A stretch of 64,000 nt of DNA from Trinickia dinghuensis (GCF_003367175.1 NZ_QRGA01000007.1:233060-297059), one strand, 5' to 3'. Positions 35,976 to 45,680 are shown, counted from the first letter of the stretch. Notes: generated by a model from the letters alone, not told the origin. Numbers and translations are program-made.

Positions 35976-36494
35976 TTATTTGATGTCGGCGCCGGTCATA
36001 CCGGCGGGCAATGCGCTAGGGAGCCACGCCTGGCCGAAGAACGAGCCCATATGGCCGCCGGAATGCACGACGAGGGTCGACTGCTCGACGGCGACCGGCC
36101 CTCGGCCGCGGCGCGCCGCATGCAGCGCCTGGACGCCGCTTGCGTACTGCGGGAAATAGTTACCGAGCAAGGTCTGCAAATCGGGCATGCGTGGGCCGTT
36201 CCACGCGATGCCGAAGACGGTGCCGTCCGCGCCGACGTATTCGCGCACGTTCGTGCCGCTCGAAAAGACCGTCGAGTGGACCGAGTACTGAGGGGCCGCC
36301 ACGGTGCCGGACGTCGCCGCGCTCGTTGCCGCGGATGCCACGCGGGCGGTCGGCGAAACGATGGTGGTGGTCGCATCGGAGGGCGTGGGCATGGGAGCCC
36401 CGCCCAAGGCGGCGCGGGCGGGCGACGCAACGGCCGCGAGCGCGCACGCAACGAGCGCCGCGGGGGCCGCAGCGCGTAAAGGACAATTCCACAT
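35976..36494 (-). CDS. DUF2844-type secreted protein, copy A
   Basis: 172 aa from the ATG at 36494 (MWNCPLRAAAP); the frame runs further back without sense. Signal peptide ends near SPARA-ALGG. Conserved with copy B: REYVGADGTVFGIAWNGP, LLGNYFPQY, and LVVHSGGHMGSFFGQAWLP. This is the DUF2844 pattern, function unknown. There are no membrane helices after the signal peptide, so it should be periplasmic or exported. It is paired with a DUF3443 lipoprotein in one operon. Confidence 0.78.
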   Translation of the reverse strand: MWNCPLRAAAPAALVACALAAVASPARAALGGAPMPTPSDATTTIVSPTARVASAATSAATSGTVAAPQYSVHSTVFSSGTNVREYVGADGTVFGIAWNGPRMPDLQTLLGNYFPQYASGVQALHAARRGRGPVAVEQSTLVVHSGGHMGSFFGQAWLPSALPAGMTGADIK

Positions 36495-36881
36495 CGGATC
36501 GGTCCTCCCTGGTTGGATCCTCGAACGCGTGTGGCCGTGGCCGGCGTGCGGGCAATGCCGCAGGCTTCGATGTTGTCTTCTCAATCTAGTACATGGGGAC
36601 GCGGACGGAGAAGTGCTTGCGTTGTGCAAGGCATATGCCGGACGAATACCTACGATTTGCTGTAGGCGCCAAGCGGAGCAAGGAAGGCGCGTCGTGGGCA
36701 CCTGTCGCTTCAGGCTTTCAGCGTTGCGACGGAACAGAGGAGCGGGGAAGGAAAGCGAAGATGGCGATGCGTCGGCGACGCGACGCGGACGACCTTCGAA
36801 CGGTCAGCGCATCGCGTCGCCAGTCATCCGCGAGCGCCGGCCAGGCCGCGCGCGGACGTAGAGCAAATACGAATCGACGGT
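36495..36881. other. Gap between the two DUF2844-DUF3443 modules
   Basis: 387 bases. An open frame on the plus strand here continues antisense into the DUF3443 gene and is Arg-rich, so I do not call it. Since module A starts at its left end, a promoter for module A may lie in the less GC-rich part at about 36570-36680; no boxes are clear. I see no strong terminator after copy B, so read-through is possible. Confidence 0.45.
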
Positions 36882-38219
36882 TTAAAACGCGATGTACGCC
36901 GACGAAGCGGTGCCGGGATTGCCGTCGGCGTTCGGATCGTAGTTCAGATACACCGTGCGTCCGTAGAAGAACGGGAAGCCGAAATCGAAGCTCGTCCCCG
37001 ACGATGTTCCGCCTAGGTTGCTGTAGGCCATGCCGCCATCGGCAATCAGGGTTTCCGCGTTGGCAATGCTAAGCGCAATCGAAGCGTTGGCTCCGTTGAA
37101 CCCCGTCACGGAAGGCGTCACTGTCGTGGCGGGCACAGGACAGTAGAAACCGAAGGCGCGCAGGCACTGTGCCATGAAGTTATCGGGGAAGAACAGCCCG
37201 TTCGAGCCCGTATCGAAAAATGCCCCCGACACAGCCGTACCGGTCAGCGATGCGCTCATCACATTCCCGTAATGGTCGGTAGTGAGCTGCTGAACGCCTG
37301 AACTCGGCAGCACGTTGTTCGATTCCGTACCGATGCCGAACGTCAAGAACCCGGTCGCGCTGGTCGATCCGGTCGACGTGACGGCCGGCATGTTCAAGAT
37401 CACACCGTTGTTGTCGCTTGCGAACAGCCGGATCGGGTTGGTCACTTGCTGCGGCTCCAGCACGGCTTGGTCCGTGCAGTTCGCCGAGTTCCCCGTCCCC
37501 GTGCATCCGTAATAGACACCGTTCGGAACACCGACGGCAGCGCAGCCGGAGCCGCAATCGTACTTCGCCGTACCGATGCCGAGAATGCCGTGTGCGGCGA
37601 TCGCCGACGACGTATCGTTGAGCGTACCGACTGCGCAGTTGTTGCTGGACCCGCCGGCAGCCGATTGAGGCAGGTCGCCGATCACCTGAATGGGAACGCT
37701 CGATGCGGTTTCGCCGCCGATCGTCACGTCGGCCGTGCGAACCGTTCCCCACGAATTGCCGTCGGCGAAGCCGGCGCAGTCGGCAACCGTCTTGCCGCCG
37801 ACCGTCTCGACCGGCAATCCGTTGGCCATCGTGGTGTTCAGCGCGTCCTGCGTAAGCCGCAAGCCCCACGATCCGGTATCGAGCTGAATGTTGTTGATCG
37901 TCTGGCAGGTGCTCGTGCCGTGGATGCAGACCGTCACGCTGACCGTCGGGATGTTCGGCGAGCCTTTGACGCCCGTCGCCACGACGACGGCGGTTTGATT
38001 GCCCGCCAGCGAAGCGGGCAGGCTCGATACGGGAACGCCCGCGGCGAGGGTCGTGCCGCCGGTACTTCCCGTGCTGCCGGTACTGCCGGTACTGCCTGTG
38101 CTGCTCGCCGACGAGCTGCTCGATCCGCCACCGCCGCCGCAACCCGCGACGAGTGCGACGGCCGCGGCCAGACCGAGGGCGCCGAGCATTCGGGCCAGCT
38201 TGCTATCGATACGCAACAT
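36882..38219 (-). CDS. DUF3443-type lipoprotein, copy B (two DTGS motifs)
   Basis: 445 aa. Lipobox VAGC (Cys27) is followed by a Ser/Gly/Thr tether with a GST repeat (41-54). Key positions: paired cysteines in SVTVCIHGTSTCQT (98 and 105), LDTGSWGLRL with Asp114, GILGIG (211-216), and FFDTGSNGLFF with Asp336. Two DTGS motifs about 220 residues apart, with an ILG-type motif after the first, are the signature pattern of bilobal pepsin-like aspartic proteases. The family name DUF3443 is recognised; protease activity is my inference. It follows the copy B DUF2844 gene by 21 bases. Confidence 0.82.
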   Translation of the reverse strand: MLRIDSKLARMLGALGLAAAVALVAGCGGGGGSSSSSASSTGSTGSTGSTGSTGGTTLAAGVPVSSLPASLAGNQTAVVVATGVKGSPNIPTVSVTVCIHGTSTCQTINNIQLDTGSWGLRLTQDALNTTMANGLPVETVGGKTVADCAGFADGNSWGTVRTADVTIGGETASSVPIQVIGDLPQSAAGGSSNNCAVGTLNDTSSAIAAHGILGIGTAKYDCGSGCAAVGVPNGVYYGCTGTGNSANCTDQAVLEPQQVTNPIRLFASDNNGVILNMPAVTSTGSTSATGFLTFGIGTESNNVLPSSGVQQLTTDHYGNVMSASLTGTAVSGAFFDTGSNGLFFPDNFMAQCLRAFGFYCPVPATTVTPSVTGFNGANASIALSIANAETLIADGGMAYSNLGGTSSGTSFDFGFPFFYGRTVYLNYDPNADGNPGTASSAYIAF

Positions 38220-38240
38220 GGTTTTCCTCGTTCTCGTTCG

Positions 38241-38732
38241 TTATTGGATGTCGTCGGCGGTCACGCCGATCGGCAACGATTGAGGCAGGTAGGCCTGCCC
38301 CGAGAACGCACCCATGTGGCCGCCCGAATGGACGACTAGCCCCGGCAGCTCGACATTGAGCGGGCCGCGGCCCGGGGCGGCCGCGCGCTGCGCGACACGC
38401 GCGCTGTCGTATTGCGTGAAGTACGTGCCGAGCAGCACGGACAGATTCGGCATGAACGGGCCGTTCCAAGCAATGCCGAACACGGCTCCGGCCGCAGAGA
38501 CGTACTCGCGCACGACGGTGCCGTTGGCGTAGGTCGTCTGCGTCACCGTGAACGAGGTGGCGCCGGCTACGCCCGACGCTGCGTGGACGACGGCGTTGCC
38601 GGGACTCGAGACGGCCCCGGCAGGCGGCGGCGTAGGCACGCCGCCGAGCGCGGCAACGGCAGGCACGGCCATGGCCAGCGCGCCACAAGTCAGTGCCGCG
38701 CTAAGCGCGGCACGCATGATCCGATTCGACAT
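38241..38732 (-). CDS. DUF2844-type secreted protein, copy B
   Basis: 163 aa. Signal peptide MSNRIMRAALSAALTCGALA ends at AVA-ALGG. Shared with copy A: REYVSAAGAVFGIAWNGP, LLGTYFTQY, LVVHSGGHMGAFSGQAYLP, and a final D-I. Function unknown. It is the first gene of module B, just downstream of the cheZ terminator. Confidence 0.78.
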   Translation of the reverse strand: MSNRIMRAALSAALTCGALAMAVPAVAALGGVPTPPPAGAVSSPGNAVVHAASGVAGATSFTVTQTTYANGTVVREYVSAAGAVFGIAWNGPFMPNLSVLLGTYFTQYDSARVAQRAAAPGRGPLNVELPGLVVHSGGHMGAFSGQAYLPQSLPIGVTADDIQ

Positions 38733-38793
38733 CTAGAAAGAACCCCATTTTGATTAGTTTTATCGCGTCCCTCGACGCGGGCCCTACATACGA

Positions 38794-38828
38794 AGAAAGG
38801 CCGCTCGCACGAGGCGGGCCGCCTTTCT
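38794..38828 (-). terminator. Terminator of the mot-che operon (after cheZ)
   Basis: AGAAAGGC (38794-38801) pairs perfectly with GCCTTTCT (38821-38828); the minus strand continues TTCG. It lies 45 bases past the cheZ stop and separates the chemotaxis operon from the DUF2844 module. Confidence 0.7.
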
Positions 38829-38873
38829 CGGCACTACAACTACGGTGAAACGCTGAAACGATACGGAAAGCCG

Positions 38874-39578
38874 TCAGAAACCCAGACTTGCGAGCAGATC
38901 GTCTACATCCGCCTGATCCTGCACCACGTCGGTGCGCCCTTCCGGGTTGATCTGCGGCCCGTTGAGCAAGTGCTCGGGCGTCGCCGTCACAGCCGGATCG
39001 GCCGCGAGCGCCGCCGCCGTCTGCGCGAACTGCTCGCGCCGCTCGGGGGCGATGTTCTCGATCAGCACGCCGAGCAGCTGCTGCTCTATGACATACACGA
39101 CGTCCATGACCTTCTTGATGACCTGCCCGGTCAGATCCTGGAAGTCCTGCGCCATCATGATGTCGAGCAGCTTCTGGTTCGTGACCGCCGTCGCGTCCGG
39201 CACGCTCGCCAGGAAGGCGCGCGTGTCGCCCATCAGCGTGCGAACCTCTTCGCGCTCGATCGGCGCCGCGAACCAGCGCTCCCAGCGGCTGTCGAGTTCC
39301 GCCGCATCGGCTTGCAGCTGTTCCTGCAGCGGCTTGGCGATATCGATCGCCGTCAGCACGCGCTCGGCCGCCTGCTCGGTCATGTTCGCGACGTACTTGA
39401 GGCGGTCGCGCGCGTCGGGCACCGCCTCGGCGGCCAGCTCGACGTGCTTGTCCAGACCGAGCTCGCGCATGGAATCGCGCAGCGTCTTCGTCAATTGACC
39501 GATGCGCGCGAGAATGCGGTCGGTCGTCAGATCGGGGCCGTCAGCGCCGTCCGAATGCGTATTGGTGACCTGATCCAC
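38874..39578 (-). CDS. cheZ: CheY-P phosphatase CheZ
   Basis: 234 aa. The long four-helix bundle carries the active-site block MAQDFQDLTGQVIKK with the catalytic Gln. The C-terminal peptide DVDDLLASLGF is the CheY-docking helix, set off by a flexible linker. CheZ removes phosphate from CheY-P and ends the tumble/reversal signal. It is one base from cheY. Confidence 0.96.
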   Translation of the reverse strand: MDQVTNTHSDGADGPDLTTDRILARIGQLTKTLRDSMRELGLDKHVELAAEAVPDARDRLKYVANMTEQAAERVLTAIDIAKPLQEQLQADAAELDSRWERWFAAPIEREEVRTLMGDTRAFLASVPDATAVTNQKLLDIMMAQDFQDLTGQVIKKVMDVVYVIEQQLLGVLIENIAPERREQFAQTAAALAADPAVTATPEHLLNGPQINPEGRTDVVQDQADVDDLLASLGF

Positions 39579-39579
39579 T

Positions 39580-39975
39580 TCAGCTCCCCGTCTTGGCCAT
39601 CTTCTCGAGAATCTTCGTGAGCTTTTCGTCGAGCGTGGCGGCGGTAAACGGCTTCACCACGTAGCCGCTCGCGCCGGCCTGCGCCGCCGCGATGATGTTC
39701 TCTTTCTTCGACTCGGCCGTGACCATCAGCACCGGCAAATGCGTGAGCGCCGCGTCGGCGCGGATGCGCTTGAGCATCTCCAGGCCGTCCATGTTCGGCA
39801 TGTTCCAGTCGGAGATCACGAAGTCGAACCCGCCGCCTTGCAGGCGCGATAGGCCCGCCGCGCCGTCTTCGGCTTCGTCGACGTTCGCGTAGCCGAGCTC
39901 CTTCAACAGGTTGCGGACGATCCGGCGCATCGTCGGAAAGTCGTCCACCACCAAGATTTTCATGCTTTTGTCCAT
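39580..39975 (-). CDS. cheY: Chemotaxis response regulator CheY
   Basis: 131 aa. Acid pocket Asp11/Asp12 ([10 protein letters not shown]), phosphoacceptor Asp56 ([12 protein letters not shown]), Thr86 (MVTAES) and Lys108 (GYVVKPF) are all in place, with Tyr105 as the switch aromatic. It is a canonical motor-binding CheY beside cheZ. Confidence 0.97.
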   Translation of the reverse strand: MDKSMKILVVDDFPTMRRIVRNLLKELGYANVDEAEDGAAGLSRLQGGGFDFVISDWNMPNMDGLEMLKRIRADAALTHLPVLMVTAESKKENIIAAAQAGASGYVVKPFTAATLDEKLTKILEKMAKTGS

Positions 39976-40030
39976 CTTTCTTCCCTTTAACCCTAATTTG
40001 GTCCGCGCACGTATCCGGATTGTCGTCCGG

Positions 40031-41125
40031 TCATACGCGCTGCACTCGATCGCCCATCGCCGCCAGCCTTGCCATCACTTTGCGGCTCATTTCCGATAAA
40101 GGCGCGACCTCGTCGGCGCCGCCGAGCGCGATGGCCTCGCGCGGCATGCCGAAAACGACGCAGCTCGCCTCATCCTGCGCGAGAGTGTATGCGCCTGCAT
40201 TTCTCATGTCTAACAGTCCCGCCGCGCCGTCCCGGCCCATGCCCGTCAGAATCACCCCGACTGCGTTCTTGCCGGCGTGCTGGGCGGCCGAGCGGAACAG
40301 CACGTCGACCGAAGGCCGGTGCCGGTTCACGGGCGGATCGTCCGACAGATGCGCGATGTAGTTCGCACCGCTACGCGCTAGCAATAGATGTGCGTGGCCC
40401 GGCGCGATGTAGGCATGGCCCGGCAGCACGCGCTCGCCGTGCTCGGCTTCCTTGACGGTGATCCGGCACAGGCCGTTCAGGCGCTGCGCGAACGACTTGG
40501 TGAAGCCCGGCGGCATATGTTGCGCAATCATGACAGCCGGCGCATCGGGCGGCAGCGGCACGAGCACTTCGCGGATCGCTTCGGTGCCGCCCGTCGACGC
40601 GCCGACGATGATCAGCTTTTCCGTACTGACGAGCGGGTTGTTGAACAGCGGCGCATGCACGGCAGCCGCCGGGGCACCGGCGGCGCCCGCGGCCGGCGCC
40701 GGGGCGGCCGCCCGAGCCCGCACGCGGGCGCGGGCGGCGGCGCGGATCTTGTCGGCCAGCTTCTCGGCGTAGTCGAGCATGCCCTCGCGGATACCGACCT
40801 TCGGCTTCGTGACGAAATCGACGGCGCCCAGTTCCAGCGCGCGCAGCGTGATTTCCGAGCCGCGCTCGGTCAGCGACGACACCATCACGACCGGCATCGG
40901 GCGCAGGCGCATCAGCTTCTCGAGGAAGTCGAGCCCGTCCATGCGCGGCATTTCGACGTCGAGCGTCAGTACGTCGGGGTTATGCTGCTTGATCAGCTCG
41001 CGTGCGACGAGCGGGTCCGGCGCCGTCGCGCAGACCGCCATGTCGGGCTGCCCATTGATGATTTCCGTCATCAGGCTGCGGATCAGCGCCGAATCGTCGA
41101 CACACAATACTTTGATTTTCTGCAC
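40031..41125 (-). CDS. cheB: Chemotaxis methylesterase CheB (GTG start)
   Basis: 364 aa from a GTG at 41125, which gives the family start (M)[18 protein letters not shown]; an open frame continues far upstream but it is the shadow of cheD. The receiver domain has phosphoacceptor Asp56 ([11 protein letters not shown]). An Ala/Pro linker (about 150-170) joins the esterase domain with GASTGGTEA (catalytic Ser), QHMPPGFT (His) and [10 protein letters not shown] (Asp). It removes methyl groups or deamidates glutamines on the MCPs. Confidence 0.95.
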   Translation of the reverse strand: MQKIKVLCVDDSALIRSLMTEIINGQPDMAVCATAPDPLVARELIKQHNPDVLTLDVEMPRMDGLDFLEKLMRLRPMPVVMVSSLTERGSEITLRALELGAVDFVTKPKVGIREGMLDYAEKLADKIRAAARARVRARAAAPAPAAGAAGAPAAAVHAPLFNNPLVSTEKLIIVGASTGGTEAIREVLVPLPPDAPAVMIAQHMPPGFTKSFAQRLNGLCRITVKEAEHGERVLPGHAYIAPGHAHLLLARSGANYIAHLSDDPPVNRHRPSVDVLFRSAAQHAGKNAVGVILTGMGRDGAAGLLDMRNAGAYTLAQDEASCVVFGMPREAIALGGADEVAPLSEMSRKVMARLAAMGDRVQRV

Positions 41126-41130
41126 AGAAA

Positions 41131-41904
41131 CTACGCCTCCTCTACTGTCTTGGCGTTGTTGGACTGACTCACGCCGCGTGCGCTTGCCCCGAACAATTCG
41201 ACGCGCGGTTTCGCCGCCGGCGCACCGAACAACTCGATGCGCGGCTTTTGCGCGGCCGCTTGTGTTTGACCACCCGCAGCGAACAATTCGACGTGGCCGC
41301 GCTCGCGTGCGGCGCGGGCGTGACGGGCCGCTCTCGCTTCGGCGACTTGCTTGGCGAGTTCTTGTTCGCGCTCGGCCACGGTCGGTTCTTGCTGCAAACG
41401 CAGCTTCTTGACCATCGCCTGGCCCGTATCGGGCATGAACGCAACCTTGCGCGGATGCGAGCCTTGCAAATCCTCGGCGACGATACGGATCTTTTCGAGC
41501 CCCAGATAGCGGCGGACGAATTCGGAATTGCGATCGCCGATGTTGATCGTCGTCATCCCGGCAAGCACAGCCGCGCCGCCGAATACCTTGGCTTCGAAGC
41601 GCTCGCGGCGGCCGCCCATCTTGATCAACTCGTTGATGAGCACTTCCATCGCGTAGGCGCCGTAGCGCATCGAATCGGACGTGGCCTGCGCCGGCTGGTC
41701 GCCGTCGTCGGGGAGCATGAAGTGATTCATGCCGCCGATGCCAGCCGTCCGGTCGTGAATGCACGCCGCCACGCACGAGCCGAGCACGGTGACGAGCACC
41801 ATGTCCTCGCGCGTCGTATAGAACTCGTTCGGCAACAGCTTCACGCCGCGGCGGCCGAAGTGGTTGTCGAAGTATAAATTCGTCGCGATAGGTAAGGCGC
41901 TCAT
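41131..41904 (-). CDS. cheD: Chemoreceptor glutamine deamidase CheD with C-terminal ELF repeats
   Basis: 257 aa from the ATG at 41904 ([12 protein letters not shown]). The catalytic Cys44 ([13 protein letters not shown]) and His61 (GGMNHFMLP) are present. The family domain ends near residue 170. A charged helix (172-202) and a tail follow with three motifs: HVELFAA (204-210), RIELFGA (222-228) and RVELFGA (234-240). The tail makes it about 90 residues longer than minimal CheD. Five bases separate it from cheB. Confidence 0.94.
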   Translation of the reverse strand: MSALPIATNLYFDNHFGRRGVKLLPNEFYTTREDMVLVTVLGSCVAACIHDRTAGIGGMNHFMLPDDGDQPAQATSDSMRYGAYAMEVLINELIKMGGRRERFEAKVFGGAAVLAGMTTINIGDRNSEFVRRYLGLEKIRIVAEDLQGSHPRKVAFMPDTGQAMVKKLRLQQEPTVAEREQELAKQVAEARAARHARAARERGHVELFAAGGQTQAAAQKPRIELFGAPAAKPRVELFGASARGVSQSNNAKTVEEA

Positions 41905-41905
41905 A

Positions 41906-41954
41906 CTGCCTCCCGCCGGGCCGCCCCAAGGGAGGCAGACGCCCCCTCGGGGGG
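41906..41954. repeat. Composite hairpin repeat, copy 2 (cheR-cheD gap)
   Basis: CTGCCTCCC (41906-41914) and GGGAGGCAG (41930-41938) pair perfectly around the loop GCCGGGCCGCCCCAA, the same 15 bases as in the copy at 19715. CCCCCTCGGGGGG follows at 41942-41954. The stems of the two copies share almost no sequence. It starts two bases from the cheD ATG, on the leader side. Confidence 0.85.
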
Positions 41955-42031
41955 AGCTTTGCACGGGACCGGAGTAAGCGCTGAAGCGCCAACTCCGCTC
42001 GACGGCGAACAAATGCGAGCGTGGGGGCTCA

Positions 42032-43030
42032 TCATATCGTGGCCTCCTGGCGAGCGGGTGCACCGGCGCCGGACGAGCGTGAGGCGCCGTGGATACGGCC
42101 GCCGGCCTGCGCGTCGCGCGTCAGCTCATACACGGTCTGCCCGCGCAGACGGAATTCCTGCGTGACGTAGGTGAAGTTCTCCGAATGGCCCGCGAACAGC
42201 AGCCCGCCCGGCTTCACGAGCGGCGCGAAACGCGAGAGCACTTGCGACTGCGTCGGCTTGTCGAAGTAGATCATCACATTGCGACAAAAGATCGCGTCGA
42301 ACGGCTGACGCAGTCCATAGTCGGCATCGGTCAAATTCAACTGCGCGAAGCGGATCATCGAGCGCAGCTCGGGGCGCACCTTCACGAGACCGGCGTGCGG
42401 CCCCGTTCCTTTCAGGAAGAAGCGCTTCAACCGCTCGGGACTCAGCGCCTTGACCTGATCGAACGAGTAGACGCCCGCCTCGCCTTTGGCGAGCACTTGC
42501 GTATCGAGATCGGTCGCGAGAATCGTCGTTTGGCGCGCCTGCGATTCGCCGAGCGCCTCGACCAGCGTCATCGCGATCGTGTACGGCTCTTCACCCGTGG
42601 ACGCGGCCGAACACCAGATCGACACCGGTGCCTGGCGGCGCTTCACGAATTCGGCGAGGATCGGGAAGTGATGCGATTCACGGAAAAATGCGGTGAGGTT
42701 CGTCGTCAGCGCGTTCGTGAAAGCTTCCCACTCCTCGGCGCTGTTCTCCGATTCGAGCAGGTCGAGATAGCGGCGGAAGCTGTCGAGCCCGCGCGCGCGC
42801 AGGCGCCGCGCGAGGCGGCTGTAAGCCATGTCGCGCTTGTGCTCGGACAGCGAAATGCCGGCGCGCCGATGAATGAGCTCACGGATGCGGGCGAAATCCG
42901 CGGACGTGAACTCGAAATCGCGCTCGGCAAAGCCGGAGCGATCGGCGAGGCCGGGCCGGTCGTCGGCGCGATCGCCGAGGCCGCCGGGCTCGGCCCGTTC
43001 GGACCGAAAAAATGCGCGCGCTGTCGTCAT
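42032..43030 (-). CDS. cheR: Chemoreceptor methyltransferase CheR
   Basis: 332 aa. An N-terminal extension rich in Arg/Asp/Gly (1-35) precedes the helical CheR_N domain ([20 protein letters not shown]). The SAM-binding domain has [36 protein letters not shown] and [16 protein letters not shown]. The tail is short and Ala/Gly-rich. It methylates the MCPs and probably docks on the DWETF end of the upstream receptor. Confidence 0.96.
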   Translation of the reverse strand: MTTARAFFRSERAEPGGLGDRADDRPGLADRSGFAERDFEFTSADFARIRELIHRRAGISLSEHKRDMAYSRLARRLRARGLDSFRRYLDLLESENSAEEWEAFTNALTTNLTAFFRESHHFPILAEFVKRRQAPVSIWCSAASTGEEPYTIAMTLVEALGESQARQTTILATDLDTQVLAKGEAGVYSFDQVKALSPERLKRFFLKGTGPHAGLVKVRPELRSMIRFAQLNLTDADYGLRQPFDAIFCRNVMIYFDKPTQSQVLSRFAPLVKPGGLLFAGHSENFTYVTQEFRLRGQTVYELTRDAQAGGRIHGASRSSGAGAPARQEATI

Positions 43031-43086
43031 GGTGCTTCTCTCACTGCCCTTCCAGCTGACGGTGCGCGTTCGACACGCGCCGCCGG

Positions 43087-45081
43087 TTAAAACGTTTCCC
43101 AGTCGTCGTCCGACTTGCTGCTCGATGCCGCGACGGCCGGTGCCGGGGTCGTGCTCTTGGCCGCGAACGAGGTGCTTCTCGCGGCCGGGGCGCTGCTCTT
43201 CACGCTAGAGGCGGAAGCGGCGGACGCAGCCGACGCGCTAGGCGCAGCTTGAACGGCCGGCGCGCTCTTCACGCTAGACGCGGGTGCAGCCTGAGCGGCG
43301 GTAGCGGCCGGCTCGGACGATGTGCTCTGCGTGGCCGCGGCGGTTTGCGAGGCGGCCGCTTGACGCGCGAGTCGCGGCGCGGCGGCGTGTGCCGCGCGCG
43401 GTGCCGGGCTCGTTGCCTTCGCCGCCTTCGTCGTATGCACGGCGCTCTTGTGCACCGGCGCGGCGCTCTTGTGCGCAGCCGCCGGCTTCGCCGCGGGACG
43501 CGCGAGCGAGGCACCGGACGAGTACGCGCCGTCGATACGCCATTGGCCGACGACCGTCTTCAATTGGCGCGTCTGCTCTTCGAGCGATGCCGCGGCAGCG
43601 GCCGCCTGCTCGACGAGCGCCGCGTTTTGCTGCGTCACGTCGTCCATCTGCGTCAGCGCGCGATTCACACCTTCGATGCCCGTCGACTGCTCTTCCGAGG
43701 CCGCGCTGATCTCACCCATGATGTCGGTCACGCGGCGCACGGCTTGAACGATTTCGTCCATCGTCGTGCCGGCGCGGCCGACGAGTTCCGAACCGCTCGC
43801 CACCTTGTCGGCCGAATCGCCGATCAATCCCTTGATTTCCTTGGCCGCCGCGGCGCTGCGTTGGGCCAAGCTACGCACCTCGCCGGCAACCACCGCGAAG
43901 CCGCGGCCCTGCTCGCCCGCGCGCGCCGCCTCGACGGCCGCGTTCAGTGCCAGGATGTTGGTCTGGAACGCGATGCCTTCGATCACACCGATGATGTCGA
44001 CGACCTTGTTCGAGCTCGTCGCGATGTCCTGCATCGTCGTGACGACTTGGCTCACCACGTCGCCGCCGCGCACGGCGATGTCCGACGCGTTGATCGCGAG
44101 CTGGCTCGCCTGGCGCGCGTTTTCGGTGTTCTGGCGCACGGTGCCCGTGAGCTGCCCCATGCTCGTCGCCGTTTGCTGCAGCGAAGCGGCTTGCTCTTCG
44201 GTGCGCTGCGACAGATCGGTGTTGCCGATCGAGATTTCGCGGGCGCCGACGTCGATCGATTCGGTGCCGTTGTGCACGGCCTTGACCATCGACGTCATGG
44301 CCTGCTGCATGCGCATCATGCCGGCGTAGAGGCGGCCGATCTCGTTCGTGCCCTGCGCGTTCATCGTGCGCGTCAGATCGCCGTCGGCGATGCGCTCGAA
44401 CTGCGTGATCGCATCGTTGATCGGTTGCACGATGAGGCCGCGCAGCGCAAAGCGGATGAACACGACCATCACGATTGCCAGCAGCGTCACGGCGACGATC
44501 AGCGAGCTCATCAGCGTGATGTTCGCCGCCGATTCGGTGCGCTGCGACTCGGCATGCTCCTGACGCGCCTTGAGCACTTTCGCCGCCGCATTGTCGAACG
44601 CGACGAACATCGGGCTGATCTTCGTATCGGCGATGGCGTGATAGGCGGCCAGATCGCCCGCTTCCGCGGCCGTGAATTCGGGCTCGACACCGTCGTGCAG
44701 GAGCGTTTCGTGACGGCTATTGAGTTCGTCGACGAGGGCCGGGTCGATGCCTTCGCGCGGCGTGCTCGAGAACGACTGCCACGCCTGATTGGAGATGGCC
44801 AGCAGTTCCTGTGCACGGCTCAGCACCTTCTTCGCTTCGTCGGCGTTGTTCGCCTCCGAGAGCGCGCGGAAGCGATCGAGCGCGATGCGCGATCGCAACA
44901 GGTAGCTGCTCGCATCGTCGAGCGAGTGGATCGTCGGCAAGTCGCCGTGCGCGAGCGTATCGAGCGAGTGGTTCGCGCTCGAAAGCGCGGTGAGCCCGAG
45001 CACGCCGACCGCGATGGTCAGCGTCACGAGCACGGCTCCGATGGCCGTCAACGTCGTGCGGATCGACCAATTCTGCAGCAT
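43087..45081 (-). CDS. Methyl-accepting chemotaxis protein with DWETF tail
   Basis: 664 aa, a Tar/Tsr-type receptor. TM1 is at about 10-32, a four-helix-bundle periplasmic sensor at about 33-185, TM2 at about 190-213, then HAMP and the signalling domain with the conserved tip ([39 protein letters not shown]). The last 145 residues are an Ala/Ser/Pro/Lys linker ending in DWETF, the pentapeptide that tethers CheR and CheB in enteric receptors. The ligand cannot be predicted. It is 56 bases from cheR and 49 bases from cheW. Confidence 0.94.
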   Translation of the reverse strand: MLQNWSIRTTLTAIGAVLVTLTIAVGVLGLTALSSANHSLDTLAHGDLPTIHSLDDASSYLLRSRIALDRFRALSEANNADEAKKVLSRAQELLAISNQAWQSFSSTPREGIDPALVDELNSRHETLLHDGVEPEFTAAEAGDLAAYHAIADTKISPMFVAFDNAAAKVLKARQEHAESQRTESAANITLMSSLIVAVTLLAIVMVVFIRFALRGLIVQPINDAITQFERIADGDLTRTMNAQGTNEIGRLYAGMMRMQQAMTSMVKAVHNGTESIDVGAREISIGNTDLSQRTEEQAASLQQTATSMGQLTGTVRQNTENARQASQLAINASDIAVRGGDVVSQVVTTMQDIATSSNKVVDIIGVIEGIAFQTNILALNAAVEAARAGEQGRGFAVVAGEVRSLAQRSAAAAKEIKGLIGDSADKVASGSELVGRAGTTMDEIVQAVRRVTDIMGEISAASEEQSTGIEGVNRALTQMDDVTQQNAALVEQAAAAAASLEEQTRQLKTVVGQWRIDGAYSSGASLARPAAKPAAAHKSAAPVHKSAVHTTKAAKATSPAPRAAHAAAPRLARQAAASQTAAATQSTSSEPAATAAQAAPASSVKSAPAVQAAPSASAASAASASSVKSSAPAARSTSFAAKSTTPAPAVAASSSKSDDDWETF

Positions 45082-45130
45082 CGTAAATCTCCGGTTTAAA
45101 GCGCTCAGGGCACTAGCGTGTTGCTTACTG

Positions 45131-45658
45131 TTACTGCGCGAACGTTTCGATCAGCGCCATTTCCTTGCTGACCATCAGTTTTTCGATGTCCATCAGGATC
45201 AGCATGCGGCCTTCCACGGTACCGAGACCCGTCAGGTATTCGGCGGTCAGCGTCGCGCCGAATTCGGGCGCGGGCATGATCTGGTCGGCCGTCAGCGTCA
45301 GCACGTCCGACACGCCGTCCACCACCATGCCGACGACGCGATGCGCGACGTTCAGGATGATGACGACGGTTTGGTGGTCGTACTCCACGCGGCCCAAGTG
45401 GAACTTGATCCGCATGTCGACGATCGGGACGATGATGCCGCGCAGGTTGATGACGCCCTTGATGAATTCAGGCGCGTTGGCGATGCGCGTCACGCTGTCG
45501 TAGCCGCGAATTTCCTGCACCTTCAGGATGTCGATGCCGTACTCTTCCGCACCGAGCGTGAAGATCAGGAATTCTTGGCCGGCCGCGTCGGCTTGCAGCG
45601 CATCGCGACGGCCTGCGACGGTCAAGCCGTTCGCGTTGTGAGTTTGGACTTCTGCCAC
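45131..45658 (-). CDS. cheW: Chemotaxis coupling protein CheW
   Basis: 175 aa, a single CheW SH3-like domain. Markers are [40 protein letters not shown] and [16 protein letters not shown]. CheW links CheA to the receptors. Confidence 0.97.
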   Translation of the reverse strand: MAEVQTHNANGLTVAGRRDALQADAAGQEFLIFTLGAEEYGIDILKVQEIRGYDSVTRIANAPEFIKGVINLRGIIVPIVDMRIKFHLGRVEYDHQTVVIILNVAHRVVGMVVDGVSDVLTLTADQIMPAPEFGATLTAEYLTGLGTVEGRMLILMDIEKLMVSKEMALIETFAQ

Positions 45659-45680
45659 GTTAGCCCCCAGCGGTTGGGAA

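Noticed and set aside
36593-37072. 159-aa plus-strand open frame between the two DUF modules
   Set aside because: It runs antisense into the DUF3443 gene, is very Arg-rich, and has no ribosome site.
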